Below, piece by piece: positions 1 through 9,786 of a stretch of 64,000 bases of DNA. The stretch spans positions 1,116,001-1,180,000 of the forward strand of contig NZ_JAZHRV010000001.1 of NCBI RefSeq assembly GCF_036924595.1, read 5' to 3'. The notes beneath the pieces are model-generated. The model saw only the letters and a program-made list of their open reading frames with translations. It was not told the origin of the DNA and made no database searches. This stretch comes from Bradyrhizobium algeriense. GTDB taxonomy: Bacteria > Pseudomonadota > Alphaproteobacteria > Rhizobiales > Xanthobacteraceae. Within the stretch, counting starts at the first letter, position 1. Each line of letters begins with the position of its first letter. Both the position numbers and the translations under genes were made by a program.

Positions 1-1
1 G

Positions 2-931
2 CCGACGCCGGCGCATGCGTGGCCGTTGCTTAGCGAGCGGCTCGGCGCTGATGTCGTGGTCAAGCATGAGAACCACACGCCGATCGGCGCCTTCAAGGTG
101 CGCGGCGGGCTGGTCTATCTCGACCGGCTGAAGCGGGAGCGGCCGAATACGCCCGGGATCATTTCCGCCACGCGCGGCAATCACGGGCAGAGCCTCGCCT
201 TCGCGGCCGGCCGCCACGGTGTTCCGGCCGTGATTTATGTGCCGCGCGGCAATTCGGTGGAGAAGAACCGCGCCATGCGCGCGTTCGGTGCCGAACTGGT
301 CGAACATGGCGAGGACTTTCAGGCGGCAGCCGAAGAAGCCGCGCGCCATGCCCAGTTCGCCGGCCTTCACATGGTGCCGTCATTCCATCCCGACCTCGTG
401 CTCGGCGTCGCGACCTATGCGCTCGAATTGCTGCGCGCGGCGCCCGCCCTAGACGTGCTCTACGTGCCGATCGGGCAGGGTTCTGGCATCTGCGGCTGCA
501 TCATGGCGCGCGATCTGCTCGGGCGCAAAACCGAGATCGTCGGCGTGCAGTCGACCGAAGCGCCATCCTATGCGCTGTCGTTTGCGGCCGGCACGGTCGT
601 GACGACTGAGTCCAGCAACACGCTGGCCGACGGCATGGCCACCCGCGTTCCCGTGGCCGAAGCGCTTGCGGTCATCCGCAAGGGTGCCTCGCGCATCGTG
701 CAGGTCACGGACGATGAGGTCGCCGCGGCGGTGCGCGCCTACTGGACCGACACGCACAATCTCGCCGAAGGCGCGGGCGCGGCTGCGCTCGCAGCGGCGC
801 TGCAGGAGAAGGCCAAGCTCGCCGGCAAGCGCGTCGGCCTGATCCTGAGCGGTGGCAATATCGATTTCGATCTGTTCCAAAAATGGATCGGGACAGACAT
901 CACTGCTACCGCCCAACGGGCGATGGTGTGA
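2..931 (+). CDS. Threonine/serine dehydratase-like PLP enzyme (5' end outside window)
   Basis: Fold-type II PLP enzyme of the threonine dehydratase family, which deaminates hydroxy-amino acids such as threonine to 2-oxo acids. The frame is open to the window edge and the residues before the first in-window TTG (PTPAHAWPLLSERLG) match the family, so the true start lies upstream. The PLP lysine sits in GAFKVRGG. RGNHGQS and the glycine-rich phosphate loop VPIGQGSGICG follow. SGGNID near the C-terminus is also typical. No ACT domain is present, so this is the short catabolic-type form, not classical feedback-regulated IlvA. It lies 25 bp before ilvH, so a role in supplying 2-oxobutanoate is possible but inferred. 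Confidence 0.85.
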   Translation, partial: PTPAHAWPLLSERLGADVVVKHENHTPIGAFKVRGGLVYLDRLKRERPNTPGIISATRGNHGQSLAFAAGRHGVPAVIYVPRGNSVEKNRAMRAFGAELVEHGEDFQAAAEEAARHAQFAGLHMVPSFHPDLVLGVATYALELLRAAPALDVLYVPIGQGSGICGCIMARDLLGRKTEIVGVQSTEAPSYALSFAAGTVVTTESSNTLADGMATRVPVAEALAVIRKGASRIVQVTDDEVAAAVRAYWTDTHNLAEGAGAAALAAALQEKAKLAGKRVGLILSGGNIDFDLFQKWIGTDITATAQRAMV

Positions 932-956
932 CGAGAGGACATTTGAGGGGACGATA

Positions 957-1499
957 ATGAACCAGCCCGCATCCGCCTACTTCCTGGAAGAGCGCCACGA
1001 TCCCAACGAGACGCACACGCTCTCGGTCCTGGTGCAGAACGAGCCGGGCGTGCTCGCGCGCGTGATCGGGCTGTTCTCCGGCCGCGGCTACAACATCGAG
1101 AGCCTCACGGTCTCTGAAACTGAAAGCCAGAAACATCTCTCGCGCATCACCATCGTCACGACAGGCACGCCGATGGTGATCGAGCAGATCAAGCACCAGC
1201 TCGACCGCATGGTGCCGGTCTATCGCGTCGTCGACATGACGATCACTGGCCGCTCGATCGAACGGGAGCTCGCGATGGTGAAGGTGCGTGGCGGCGGCGA
1301 CCACCGGGTCGAGGCGCTGCGGCTGGCGGATGCGTTCCGCGCCCGCGTGATCGACGCCACCACCGAGAGTTTTGTGTTCGAGATCACAGGCAATTCTTCC
1401 AAAATCAGTCAATTCATCGACCTGATGCGCCCGCTCGGCCTTGTCGAAGTGTCGCGCACCGGCGTTGCTGCGATCGGGCGCGGGCCTGAGGGGATGTGA
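957..1499 (+). CDS. ilvH: Acetolactate synthase small (regulatory) subunit
   Basis: Regulatory subunit of acetohydroxyacid synthase, which makes acetolactate and acetohydroxybutyrate for valine, leucine and isoleucine. It binds the large subunit and confers valine feedback. The N-terminal ACT domain (HTLSVLVQNEPGVLARVIGL, about residues 20-90) and the C-terminal IlvH domain (FRARVIDATTESFVFEITG) are both clear. At 180 aa it has the usual length. The open frame extends 105 nt further 5', but ATG 957 is preceded by GAGGGG and the protein then starts with the normal short family leader. No catalytic large subunit is visible in the window. Confidence 0.95.
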   Translation: MNQPASAYFLEERHDPNETHTLSVLVQNEPGVLARVIGLFSGRGYNIESLTVSETESQKHLSRITIVTTGTPMVIEQIKHQLDRMVPVYRVVDMTITGRSIERELAMVKVRGGGDHRVEALRLADAFRARVIDATTESFVFEITGNSSKISQFIDLMRPLGLVEVSRTGVAAIGRGPEGM

Positions 1500-1502
1500 A
1501 AC

Positions 1503-2198
1503 ATGCTGGCGCGGGACTGGTATTACAATCAAAGGCGGCAACTCGGGCTCGATTCCGCGGTCGCCTCGATCTACGACCGGCATGACGACAGCGACCTCCG
1601 CGCCCGCGCCGCGCTGACCATGCTCGGCGTGCAGAAGGGCTGGCGGGTGGCCGATATCGGCTGCGGCAACGGCGTACTGGCCTGCGAGGCGGCGCTGCTG
1701 GGCGCCGAAGTCGACGCGATCGACATTTCGCCGGCGATGCTGGCGCTCGCCAACATCCAGGCCCGCGACCGCAAGGTGGCGATCCGCACCCAGCCGGCCG
1801 GCATGCTGAGCTTCGCCTACCAGCCGAATTCCTATGACCTGATCGTCAGCGAATTCACGCTGCACCATTTGCCGGATTTCTGGAAGGCTGTGTCGCTGGC
1901 AAGAATCTATGCGGCGCTGAAGCCCGGCGCCAATTTCTACCTGCGCGACATCGTGTTCGTCAGCACGCCGGACGGCACCGAGCGCGATGTCGAGCAGTGG
2001 GCCGATTTCACCATCAAGAACCACGATTTCCAGCGCGAGGGCGTGGTCACCCATATGCGCGACGAATACTCGACCTTCGGCTGGGTGATCGAGCGCATGC
2101 TGACCGATGTCGGCTTCACGCTGGAATCCGTCGACTATCACGCGCCGCTGCACGGCACCTATCTCCTGCGCAAACCGAAGCCGGACCAACAGAGCTAA
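1503..2198 (+). CDS. Class I SAM-dependent methyltransferase
   Basis: Rossmann-type methyltransferase of 231 aa. The SAM-binding motif I VADIGCGNGVLACEAALLGA lies at about residues 49-68, followed by the acidic VDAIDIS and a motif IV-like YDLIVSEFTLHHLP. The substrate is unknown. It starts 3 bp after ilvH and is probably cotranscribed with it. Its stop codon lies inside a 15-16 bp tandem repeat, and reading through that single TAA would run in frame into the next gene (see findings). Confidence 0.85.
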   Translation: MLARDWYYNQRRQLGLDSAVASIYDRHDDSDLRARAALTMLGVQKGWRVADIGCGNGVLACEAALLGAEVDAIDISPAMLALANIQARDRKVAIRTQPAGMLSFAYQPNSYDLIVSEFTLHHLPDFWKAVSLARIYAALKPGANFYLRDIVFVSTPDGTERDVEQWADFTIKNHDFQREGVVTHMRDEYSTFGWVIERMLTDVGFTLESVDYHAPLHGTYLLRKPKPDQQS

Positions 2199-2230
2199 GA
2201 CCAACAGAGCCAAGAACCAACAGAGCCAAG
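2185..2230 (+). repeat. Three tandem 15-16 bp repeats spanning a stop codon
   Basis: Three consecutive copies of ACCAACAGAGCYAAG occupy 2185-2199, 2200-2214 and 2215-2230, the last with one extra A. Copy 1 has T where copies 2 and 3 have C, and this creates the TAA stop (2196-2198) of the methyltransferase gene. The array ends a few bases before the next ATG. Confidence 0.9.
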
Positions 2231-2234
2231 AAAA

Positions 2235-3140
2235 ATGAAACCGGCCGATGTCTGCATCGCCGTCCTGGTGGCGGTGATCTGGGGGCTTGCCTTTGTCGCG
2301 AGCCGGATCGCGCTCAACGAATTTTCGCCGGAACTGATGACGACTCTGCGCTTCGCCATCGCCGCCTTGCCCTGCCTGTTCGTGGCGCGGCCGAAGGTTT
2401 CATGGACGGTGCTGGCCTCGATCAGCTTCACTTTGTTCCTCGGCCAGTTTCTGGCGCAAGCCTTTGCCATCGCGTATGGCGTTCCCGTCGGTCTTTCCAG
2501 CGTGATCGTGCAGAGCCAGGCGCTGTTCACCATCGGCTTTGCCGCGCTGCTGTTCCGCGAGCGGCCGGGCGCATGGCAGACCGTCGGCATCGGTGTTGCC
2601 ACCATTGGCCTGCTGATGATCTGCGGCACCGTCGGTTACGATTTCAGCGTCGGTGCGTTTGCCGTTCTGATGATCTCGCCGCTCAGCTTCGCGGCCGGCA
2701 ATCTGTTGCTCCGGCGCGCGCCTGATGTGCCGATGTTCGACCTGTTCGCGTGGCTGTGTCTGGTCGCGGCGGTCCCGCTGCTTGCGCTGACGCTGGTCAG
2801 CAATGGCCCGCAGCCGACCTGGCATGCGCTGACCCATATGTCGCTGACCGGCCTGATGTGCATGATCGGTCTCGGCGGGGTCTCCACCAGCATCGCCTAC
2901 TGGCTGTGGGGGAGGCTGCTGCGCGACTACCCGGCGGCGCAGGTGGTGCCGTTCGCGCTGCTGGTGCCGTTCGTCGGTTCCGCCGCCTCGAGCGTGGTGT
3001 TCGGCGAAACCTTTGGACCGCTGCGGCTCGCCGGCATGGTCACGGTGGTGGGTGGCATTGCCGTCATGCTGCTGTCGAAGCGTCCCAAGACTTCAGAAGA
3101 TTCGGCCTTAGAAAAACAAGTTCTGCCAAAGATCGCGTGA
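2235..3140 (+). CDS. EamA/DMT-superfamily metabolite exporter
   Basis: Inner-membrane drug/metabolite transporter of 301 aa with about ten hydrophobic segments arranged as two EamA repeats. The N-terminus VLVAVIWGLAFVASRIALNE carries the family signature (I/V)WG...(A/S)..(A/S). Members export amino acids and related metabolites, for example O-acetylserine by EamD. The neighbouring BCAA genes and a LysE exporter suggest an amino-acid or intermediate efflux role, which is inference. It begins 37 bp after the methyltransferase in the same reading frame. Confidence 0.88.
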   Translation: MKPADVCIAVLVAVIWGLAFVASRIALNEFSPELMTTLRFAIAALPCLFVARPKVSWTVLASISFTLFLGQFLAQAFAIAYGVPVGLSSVIVQSQALFTIGFAALLFRERPGAWQTVGIGVATIGLLMICGTVGYDFSVGAFAVLMISPLSFAAGNLLLRRAPDVPMFDLFAWLCLVAAVPLLALTLVSNGPQPTWHALTHMSLTGLMCMIGLGGVSTSIAYWLWGRLLRDYPAAQVVPFALLVPFVGSAASSVVFGETFGPLRLAGMVTVVGGIAVMLLSKRPKTSEDSALEKQVLPKIA

Positions 3141-3146
3141 GGCCCC

Positions 3147-3752
3147 ATGTCGCATTCGCTCCTGATCGCCTTCGTCATGTTCGCCACGGTGATGTTCTTC
3201 ACACCGGGGCCGAACAACATCATGCTGCTGTCGTCGGGGCTGACCTACGGCTTCCGTCCCACCATCCCCCACATCATGGGCATTACGGTCGGCTTTGCCT
3301 TCATGGTCGGCGCGGTTGGCCTCGGGCTCGGGACCATCTTCATCGCCTATCCGATTTTGCAGACCATCCTGAAATATGCCGGGGTGGCCTACCTGGTCTA
3401 CCTGGCCTGGGCGATCGCGATCTCCGAGCCGCCCTCGGCGGAGCAGGACAAGGCCCGCGGCCGCCCGATGACATTCTGGGGCGCGGCCATGTTCCAGTGG
3501 GTCAACGCCAAGGGCTGGGTCATGGTGATCGGCACCATCACCGCCTATGCGGCGATCGCCGCTTACCCCTGGAACATCGTGATCCAGGTCGGGCTGAGCC
3601 TGCTCCTGGGTATCCTGTCCTGCACCACCTGGGCCCTGTTCGGCACGGCGCTGCGGCCGGTCCTGACCTCCCCGCGGGCGGTGCGGGCCTTCAACATCGT
3701 CATGGCGGTGCTGCTGCTGGCCTCGCTCTACCCGGTCTTCATGGACGCATGA
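3147..3752 (+). CDS. LysE/RhtB-family amino-acid exporter
   Basis: Inner-membrane translocator of 201 aa with about six hydrophobic segments. The signature FTPGPNNIMLLSSGLTYGFR near the N-terminus is diagnostic of the LysE/RhtB family (cf. PGPN). Members expel lysine, homoserine, threonine or similar amino acids. It starts 6 bp after the EamA gene, so the two exporters probably share one transcript. The substrate is not known. Confidence 0.9.
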   Translation: MSHSLLIAFVMFATVMFFTPGPNNIMLLSSGLTYGFRPTIPHIMGITVGFAFMVGAVGLGLGTIFIAYPILQTILKYAGVAYLVYLAWAIAISEPPSAEQDKARGRPMTFWGAAMFQWVNAKGWVMVIGTITAYAAIAAYPWNIVIQVGLSLLLGILSCTTWALFGTALRPVLTSPRAVRAFNIVMAVLLLASLYPVFMDA

Positions 3753-3847
3753 TGCCGCACCGCGCCATGCAGAAACGGGTTTCCCCTCGGGGGGAAAATG
3801 CTCTAGACAACGCCGGAAATTCGCGGGCGACCGGCGGTCCCACTTAA

Positions 3848-4918
<1,071 letters not shown>

Positions 4919-4924
4919 TGATGT

Positions 4925-5080
4925 CGTTCCCCGGATGCAGCGCAGCACGCTCCCGGCGATGCGAAGCATCGTCCGGTGTGATGCGCTGCTGGTCCGGGGT
5001 CCATCTCGCGAAGCGGTTCCGGCTCTGCGGCGCATCGCTAACGCGCTGCACCGCTTCCGGGACGCGAGAGTATCCAGTGG
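4925..5080. repeat. Intergenic palindromic repeat, bradyrhizobial type
   Basis: GC-rich sequence with self-complementary arms (GATGCAGCGCAGCACG against TGATGCGCTGCTGGTCCGG and further GCG-rich pairs) directly after ilvC. It resembles dispersed intergenic palindromes I associate with Bradyrhizobium genomes. The rest of the 4919-5555 interval shows no convincing gene. A 34-codon ATG frame at 5254 is the only neat small frame and I do not support it. Confidence 0.45.
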
Positions 5081-5555
5081 CCGGTTCGACGATGCACTAC
5101 CGGCATACCAAATCTTAAACCTTGGTCGGCATTATCCGGCGAGATCGCGAATGCGGTCTCGCCGTTTCTTCGAAGAATTGTTGGCTCGACTATATTCTTG
5201 AAGGCGTTCGCGCCAAGTGTGCCGCCCGAGCCGAAACGAAGAGCTGACGCTTCATGCACATTCTTGGTGCGAAGCAATTCAACAAATACATTAGCGACGG
5301 AAAAGCCAGCGTTTACCGAGTCAAAGCGCAGTTACTTAACCTGCGCTCTCATTCGTGAAACGAGATCGGCGGCGCGTTGAACAGCAGGACCGGTATCCGT
5401 TTCCTCGCTTCGAACGTCTCACGTGTTGGATCAGCAGCGAACCCGGCCTCGACCTTGAGTCTCTGCAGAGTGATGCGCGTTCCGTCGTCGGAACGTGCGA
5501 CAGTCTCCAGCATTGCGTGGCATTTATTGAGCCGGGAAGTCGCCTCTGTCGCGGA

Positions 5556-6005
5556 CTAGGATTTGGATTTCGCGACTGTGGCCGTGTCCCCGGGAATCAC
5601 AATCCAGTAGTTTCTGCCGTTGTATCGGGGATCGGTGTTGTCGCTGGACGAGAACATAATGCCGAAATCTTTCCAGTGGGCATATCGGCCCAGACCAATG
5701 TCCTCGATGGTGTGGTGTGCGCTGTAGGCCGGTCCTAGCGCCTTGTCGTTCTCGTAGAGAATAACCGGAGACCTCTGGTTTTGTGGATCGCTGTCTTCCA
5801 GCGCCCGCAAGCCCGGCGGCCCCCTGTAGAGGAACATATGTTTGGTCTTGTCGCTGCCGAAAAGTGTCGCACCACTTACCAGCAGCGCGCCGGGCTTCGG
5901 CGGGTGCGGAGCGGAGAGGGCCGTCCAAAGCGCGACAGGCAAATAGGCTGCAAAGACAGCCAACGCCATGCCAGTCACCTTTGCCGTTTGAAGACGCTCG
6001 ATCAT
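5556..6005 (-). CDS. Hypothetical protein with N-terminal membrane anchor
   Basis: Protein of 149 aa if started at the ATG giving MIERLQTAKVTG; a longer frame to 6080 adds an arginine- and histidine-rich stretch that looks non-coding. One hydrophobic segment (VTGMALAVFAAYLPVALWTAL, about residues 10-30) would place the rest outside the inner membrane. The soluble part has the conserved-looking strings SPVILYENDKALGPA and FSSSDNTDPRYNGRNYWI, which I associate with an uncharacterised family found in several rhizobial proteins. Function unknown. Confidence 0.6.
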   Translation of the reverse strand: MIERLQTAKVTGMALAVFAAYLPVALWTALSAPHPPKPGALLVSGATLFGSDKTKHMFLYRGPPGLRALEDSDPQNQRSPVILYENDKALGPAYSAHHTIEDIGLGRYAHWKDFGIMFSSSDNTDPRYNGRNYWIVIPGDTATVAKSKS

Positions 6006-6274
6006 GTGTCTGGCGGGAAAAAGTACCGCATGGTGAAGCGAGCCGCGAGCAGCAGCACCACGGGGGTGACCGTCGCGCAAATGAGAAGTTCCAGTTTCAT
6101 TCGGTTATTGCAGCCCCCTGCACCACGAGTCGGATCATAGCATTCCAACCAAGCCGCGAACAACCTTAAATAGTTTGCTCGGATGCCTCACCCGGAGCAC
6201 AGCCCGGCTCGGGCGACGCCGCAACGATCGCGTCGAAGTTACAGGCCAAGCCCGCGAATCCAAACGGCCGGCGA

Positions 6275-6445
6275 CGATTTCAGGGTGGCAGTGACGTTCT
6301 TGCGGGCCTTGGCGGCGCCGACTTTTATCGATGGCGGTGCGGGTGCCGATACGGCAGGTTCATTCCGGGCTGGACGGCCAAGACGAAATCATCACGATCA
6401 ATGGAGTCACCGCCGGCAGCATCCATGCCAGTGATGATCAGTTCC
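6275..6445 (+). pseudogene. Remnant of an RTX / haemolysin-type repeat protein
   Basis: Three short reading-frame segments in succession look like pieces of one calcium-binding repeat protein: QGGSDVLAGLGGADF, then FIDGGAGADTAG, then GLDGQDEIITINGVTAG, each in a different forward frame. The GGxGxD-like repeats are typical of RTX C-termini. The frames change twice within about 150 nt, so this is a degenerate fragment. The rest of 6081-6493 shows nothing I recognise. Confidence 0.4.
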
Positions 6446-6493
6446 CGGCATCGCGCTCATTCGAACGGAAATGCCGGGCCCGGGGCGGCGTGC

Positions 6494-7600
6494 TCAACTC
6501 GCCCGGATGATCGGTTCCTTCTCGATCTTGTTGTGAAGCTGCCAGAAGCGGACGGTGCGCTGCGCCGTCTCCATCGACAGCTTGCGGAAATCACGTTGCG
6601 CGATCTCCAGCGTCTGTTCGCTGATCGGAGGCTTTACCGGCCGGTTGCGCAGGATCGACTCGACCGTCGGCCAGTTCAGGCGTGCCGAGCGGCAGGGGAT
6701 GAGGATCAGGTCGGCGCGGGGGCCTTCCATCAGCCTGGCTGTCATTTCGACCGGCATGTCGTTGAGGACGGCAAGCGCCACGGTGACCTCGTCGAACTTG
6801 TTCGATTCGGCGAACTTGTAGACCGCCGCGTCGTCCAGCTCGTTCAGTCCCTTCATCAGCTTCACGTATTCCTCGGCAACGCCGAAGCTGCGGCTCGAAG
6901 GCGGTGCCTCGCGGGCGATCTCGTTCAGGACCCGTTTGATCTCTTCCTGGACTGTGGGCGGCGCGATGGCCAAAAGCCGGGCGCGGACCGCGTCCTTGGC
7001 GCGGCGCAACAGGTCAGCAATGAACTTTGCCGGGAAATCGGCGCGCAGGCCGAGGATTTCCACCAGTTCGTCGTCCGCGCCGGCGCGGGCGACGATCGTG
7101 GAAAAGCCCTGGTCGGAGAACTTGGCGCCGGCGTTGTTGGCGAGTTTTCGGATCACCTGGTCTTCGCCGCGGCCGACGATGACGTCGGTCACGGCCGCAG
7201 GCAGTTCGGCACGGCTGGAAATGGCGAGCAGGTGGTCCTGCCCCTTGCTGCTGGCGATCTCGACCAGCACCTCGGTCCCGAGCCGGCTGGAATTGGCAAG
7301 CACATTGCCGGCGACCTCGATCTCGTCGTCCCAGGCCAAATGCTGGATCACCTCGAACGGCGCATAGTCGAGCGGCGCCAGCCGCCTGGAAAGTTCGGCC
7401 TTCGCCCGCGTTTCGACGCGTGCGATCAGCAGGCAGAGCACGTCGTCGAAGACCTTGACCTGGTCGTCGCTGAGTCGTTCCCCGTCATTGAGGAACAGAT
7501 CGGTGACCTGCCGCAGGGTTTCCACCCGTCGGGCAGACGAGCCGCCTCTGACGGCATCTTCAAGTTCGGCAATGATTGAGTGCGCCGGCTGTTGCACCAT
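6494..7600 (-). CDS. DUF2336 domain-containing protein
   Basis: Protein of 368 aa, largely helical and soluble, matching the DUF2336 family common in alphaproteobacteria (function unknown). Family-like strings include LFLNDGERLSDDQVKVFDDVL near residue 40 and repeated HEAT-like segments with NxxAxxSDQG. The frame is open another 141 nt upstream but that portion is basic and low in family character. ATG 7600 gives MVQQPAHSIIAELE, a natural start. The 7601-8056 interval upstream holds no gene I can support. Confidence 0.8.
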   Translation of the reverse strand: MVQQPAHSIIAELEDAVRGGSSARRVETLRQVTDLFLNDGERLSDDQVKVFDDVLCLLIARVETRAKAELSRRLAPLDYAPFEVIQHLAWDDEIEVAGNVLANSSRLGTEVLVEIASSKGQDHLLAISSRAELPAAVTDVIVGRGEDQVIRKLANNAGAKFSDQGFSTIVARAGADDELVEILGLRADFPAKFIADLLRRAKDAVRARLLAIAPPTVQEEIKRVLNEIAREAPPSSRSFGVAEEYVKLMKGLNELDDAAVYKFAESNKFDEVTVALAVLNDMPVEMTARLMEGPRADLILIPCRSARLNWPTVESILRNRPVKPPISEQTLEIAQRDFRKLSMETAQRTVRFWQLHNKIEKEPIIRAS

Positions 7601-8056
7601 TGTGGGCAGCCTGTCTGGTTGTTGAAGGGTTGGCGCGCACAATGACAAGCCGAGCCTTACGCCCGCGTTAAAGGCGCGACCCGGTAGAAATACAGATCGA
7701 CTGCGCCTGAGATGGGCAATCGGTTGGCGGCGGCGTAACAAGCGCGTCGGCGTCGAAGCAGGCCGCGCATTGCCAACACCGCGTTCCGAATTGCTTTACC
7801 AACGCGATTGGGACATATGCGGCGATTTCACGCGATAAATCGCCGATGTCGAACCGGATCTGGCATGTGCCGCAGCTTCCGGTATCGTGGTCCGGCTGCT
7901 ATCCTCTCCAAACCGTTCCCGGGAAAGATCGAATAGCAACGTGCCGAACAAGACGCCGTCAAGGCTGGCCGCACCCGCGGAGGAAGCTCACCAAGCCGGT
8001 GCTTAAGCATTCCTTCACGACGAACTTCATTAAACCTCTCACAAGGGCTTAAGGTC

Positions 8057-8800
8057 ATGAGATCTGTTGTCATCACCGGGGCGTCCACCGGCATTGGCTG
8101 GGCCAGCGCCAAGATGTTGCTCGACCGCGGTTTCCGCGTGTCCGCGCGCGAGGTCCGTGGCGCCCTCAATGGCGAAACGCTCGCCGGCCTCGTCAACAAT
8201 GCCGGCATTGCGGTCACCGGCCCGGTGCTCGAACTCGCCGCCGACGAATTCCGCCGCCAGATGGAGGTCAATTTCATCGGGCCGATCATCGCAACCCAGG
8301 CTTTCGGACCGCTGCTCGGCTCCGATCCGTCCCTGAAGGGACCGAAGGGACGGATCGTGATGATCTCCTCGGTCTCCGGCAAGAGCGGCAGCCCGATGAC
8401 GGCAGCCTATGCCGCCTCGAAGCATGCGATCGAGGGGCTGTCAGAGAGCCTGCGCCGCGAACTGATGCTGTTCGGGATCGACGTCATCATCATTGCGCCG
8501 GGCGCGGTGAAGACGCCGATCTGGAGCAAGGCCGAGGAGGTCGATATCTCTCCTTACAAGAACTCGCCGTATTTTCCGGCGCTGGAGAAAATCCGCGCCT
8601 TCATGCTCGGCCTTGGTGCCACCGGATTGCCGGCGGAGACAATTGCCGAGAAGGTGTTCGGGGCATTGACGTTGCCGAGCCCCAAGGTGCGCTACATGAT
8701 CGCGCCGGATCCGATTCAGCAGTTCATGGCGGCGGTGCTGCCCAAGCGCACCCTCGACCGGATCATCGCCAAGCGCCTCGGGCTGACGCCGCAGGGGTAA
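8057..8800 (+). CDS. SDR-family oxidoreductase with internal deletion
   Basis: Short-chain dehydrogenase/reductase of 247 aa. The cofactor loop TGASTGIG (residues 7-14), the NNAG motif, the SSVSG serine and the YAASK catalytic pair are all present, and the C-terminus is complete. However, RGFRV is joined directly to SAREVRGAL. In members I know, about 40 residues (beta-2, the cofactor-specificity loop and the beta-3 Asp) separate these. The deletion is in frame, so the protein may be made, but dinucleotide binding should be impaired. Close relatives are about 285 aa long from memory. Confidence 0.8.
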   Translation: MRSVVITGASTGIGWASAKMLLDRGFRVSAREVRGALNGETLAGLVNNAGIAVTGPVLELAADEFRRQMEVNFIGPIIATQAFGPLLGSDPSLKGPKGRIVMISSVSGKSGSPMTAAYAASKHAIEGLSESLRRELMLFGIDVIIIAPGAVKTPIWSKAEEVDISPYKNSPYFPALEKIRAFMLGLGATGLPAETIAEKVFGALTLPSPKVRYMIAPDPIQQFMAAVLPKRTLDRIIAKRLGLTPQG

Positions 8801-8837
8801 GCATGATGGAAGCGCGCGCCGAAGGCCTCGGTCACCA

Positions 8838-9080
8838 GTGACGACGGGAAAGAGCAGGGCGGAGCTGACGCAAATCGCCGACGAGGCGCTGCGCAGCCAG
8901 CCGGGATGCGAAACGGCATCCGTGCCCGCGGTGCGCGGGCTCCCGAACATTCGCGAGGGCCGGAACTGGGAAATCCCCAATGTCGTCCTTGGCGACAGCC
9001 TGATCAGCGACGTCGACCGCGCCGTCATCACGGTGCATCGCCGGCTTGGACGGAAATACCATCTGCTCGGGGATGACTAG
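8838..9080 (+). CDS. Small conserved hypothetical protein
   Basis: Protein of 80 aa starting at GTG 8838, 37 bp after the SDR gene. It is soluble with no membrane segment, and the composition is ordinary for coding DNA. The patterns RNWEIPNVVLGD and DRAVITVHRRLGRKYHLL look like a small family I have seen in Bradyrhizobium. Function unknown. Confidence 0.6.
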   Translation: MTTGKSRAELTQIADEALRSQPGCETASVPAVRGLPNIREGRNWEIPNVVLGDSLISDVDRAVITVHRRLGRKYHLLGDD

Positions 9081-9247
9081 GGCGCGTACTCATAAATTTT
9101 CGGTCAGGTCCGCTTTTCTCCTAAACGGGCGTGGTTGCTGCGCGGCAGCGAAATGGCTCTATGGGGCGAGGGCGCGTGACCATCTATCACCTGCGACCCG
9201 TGTCAGGTTTGTGGGTGCCTGAGCGGATGGTCGTGGCAGCCACGAAT

Positions 9248-9688
9248 TTATTCTTTTACAAAGATATGAGACTTTATCTTCCACTGTCCGTCGGGTTGGC
9301 GTTCAAGAAGTCTCACAGTGCTGCCGGAAATTGGCGCCGCCTTCTCATTCACCATTAACGTGGCCGTGAAACGGGACGTGGTATAGGCGTAGTTCCCGAT
9401 CGGTAGCACATCCACCAGCTCAACCTTGTGATTTCTGACGCTTCTTCCCCGCCCAGCAAAGAAATCACGGATTGCCGGAGGACCGCTGACGGGCTGCGCG
9501 CCAGGCGGCATCAATCTGCCGTCCGCGGTATACAATGGTAATAGGGCATCGAAGTCTGCGTTGTTAATGGCGGCATCCCATTGGGCGTTCATCGACGTCA
9601 CCTTATCTGCGAGCGGATCCGCCAATACTTGACTGGCGTGGCTGACAATCAGAAGAAGGGCGAATGAAATAAGCGAAATGCGAGTCAT
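9248..9688 (-). CDS. Secreted NTF2-like (DUF4440/SgcJ-type) protein
   Basis: Protein of 146 aa with a signal peptide (MTRISLISFALLLIVSHASQ, cleavage likely after VLA) and a cone-shaped NTF2-like fold: NAQWDAAINNADFDALLPLY, then RLMPPGAQPVSG and a C-terminal WKIKSHIFV strand. The family includes steroid-isomerase-like enzymes and ligand binders; no substrate can be assigned. It lies downstream of an HxlR regulator on the same strand, and its promoter region carries the same palindrome as the regulator's own (see 9756-9774). Confidence 0.8.
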   Translation of the reverse strand: MTRISLISFALLLIVSHASQVLADPLADKVTSMNAQWDAAINNADFDALLPLYTADGRLMPPGAQPVSGPPAIRDFFAGRGRSVRNHKVELVDVLPIGNYAYTTSRFTATLMVNEKAAPISGSTVRLLERQPDGQWKIKSHIFVKE

Positions 9689-9755
9689 CTTTGCCTCCTT
9701 TTAGCTGAGATGCTTTTCGCGTGAGCGCATTCGCAGCTACTACTGGGGGAAGCGC

Positions 9756-9774
9756 TAGTCCAAAAACTGGACTG
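9756..9774. promoter_or_regulatory. Candidate HxlR operator upstream of the NTF2-like gene
   Basis: TAGTCCAAAAACTGGACTG is a 7-5-7 inverted repeat (TAGTCCA / TGGACTg) with one end mismatch, 68-86 bp upstream of the NTF2-like start. The same arms recur upstream of the hxlR gene itself. Confidence 0.75.
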
Positions 9775-9786
9775 AAGAGGGTGTTC

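Noticed and set aside
906..2213. Long minus-strand open frame (435 codons) opposite ilvH and the methyltransferase
   Set aside because: It is the antisense shadow of two well-recognised genes in GC-rich DNA, with His/Asp/Arg-rich composition and no family signature.
5254..5358. A 34-codon frame MHILGAKQFNKY
   Set aside because: No ribosome site, no recognised family and no neighbour context.
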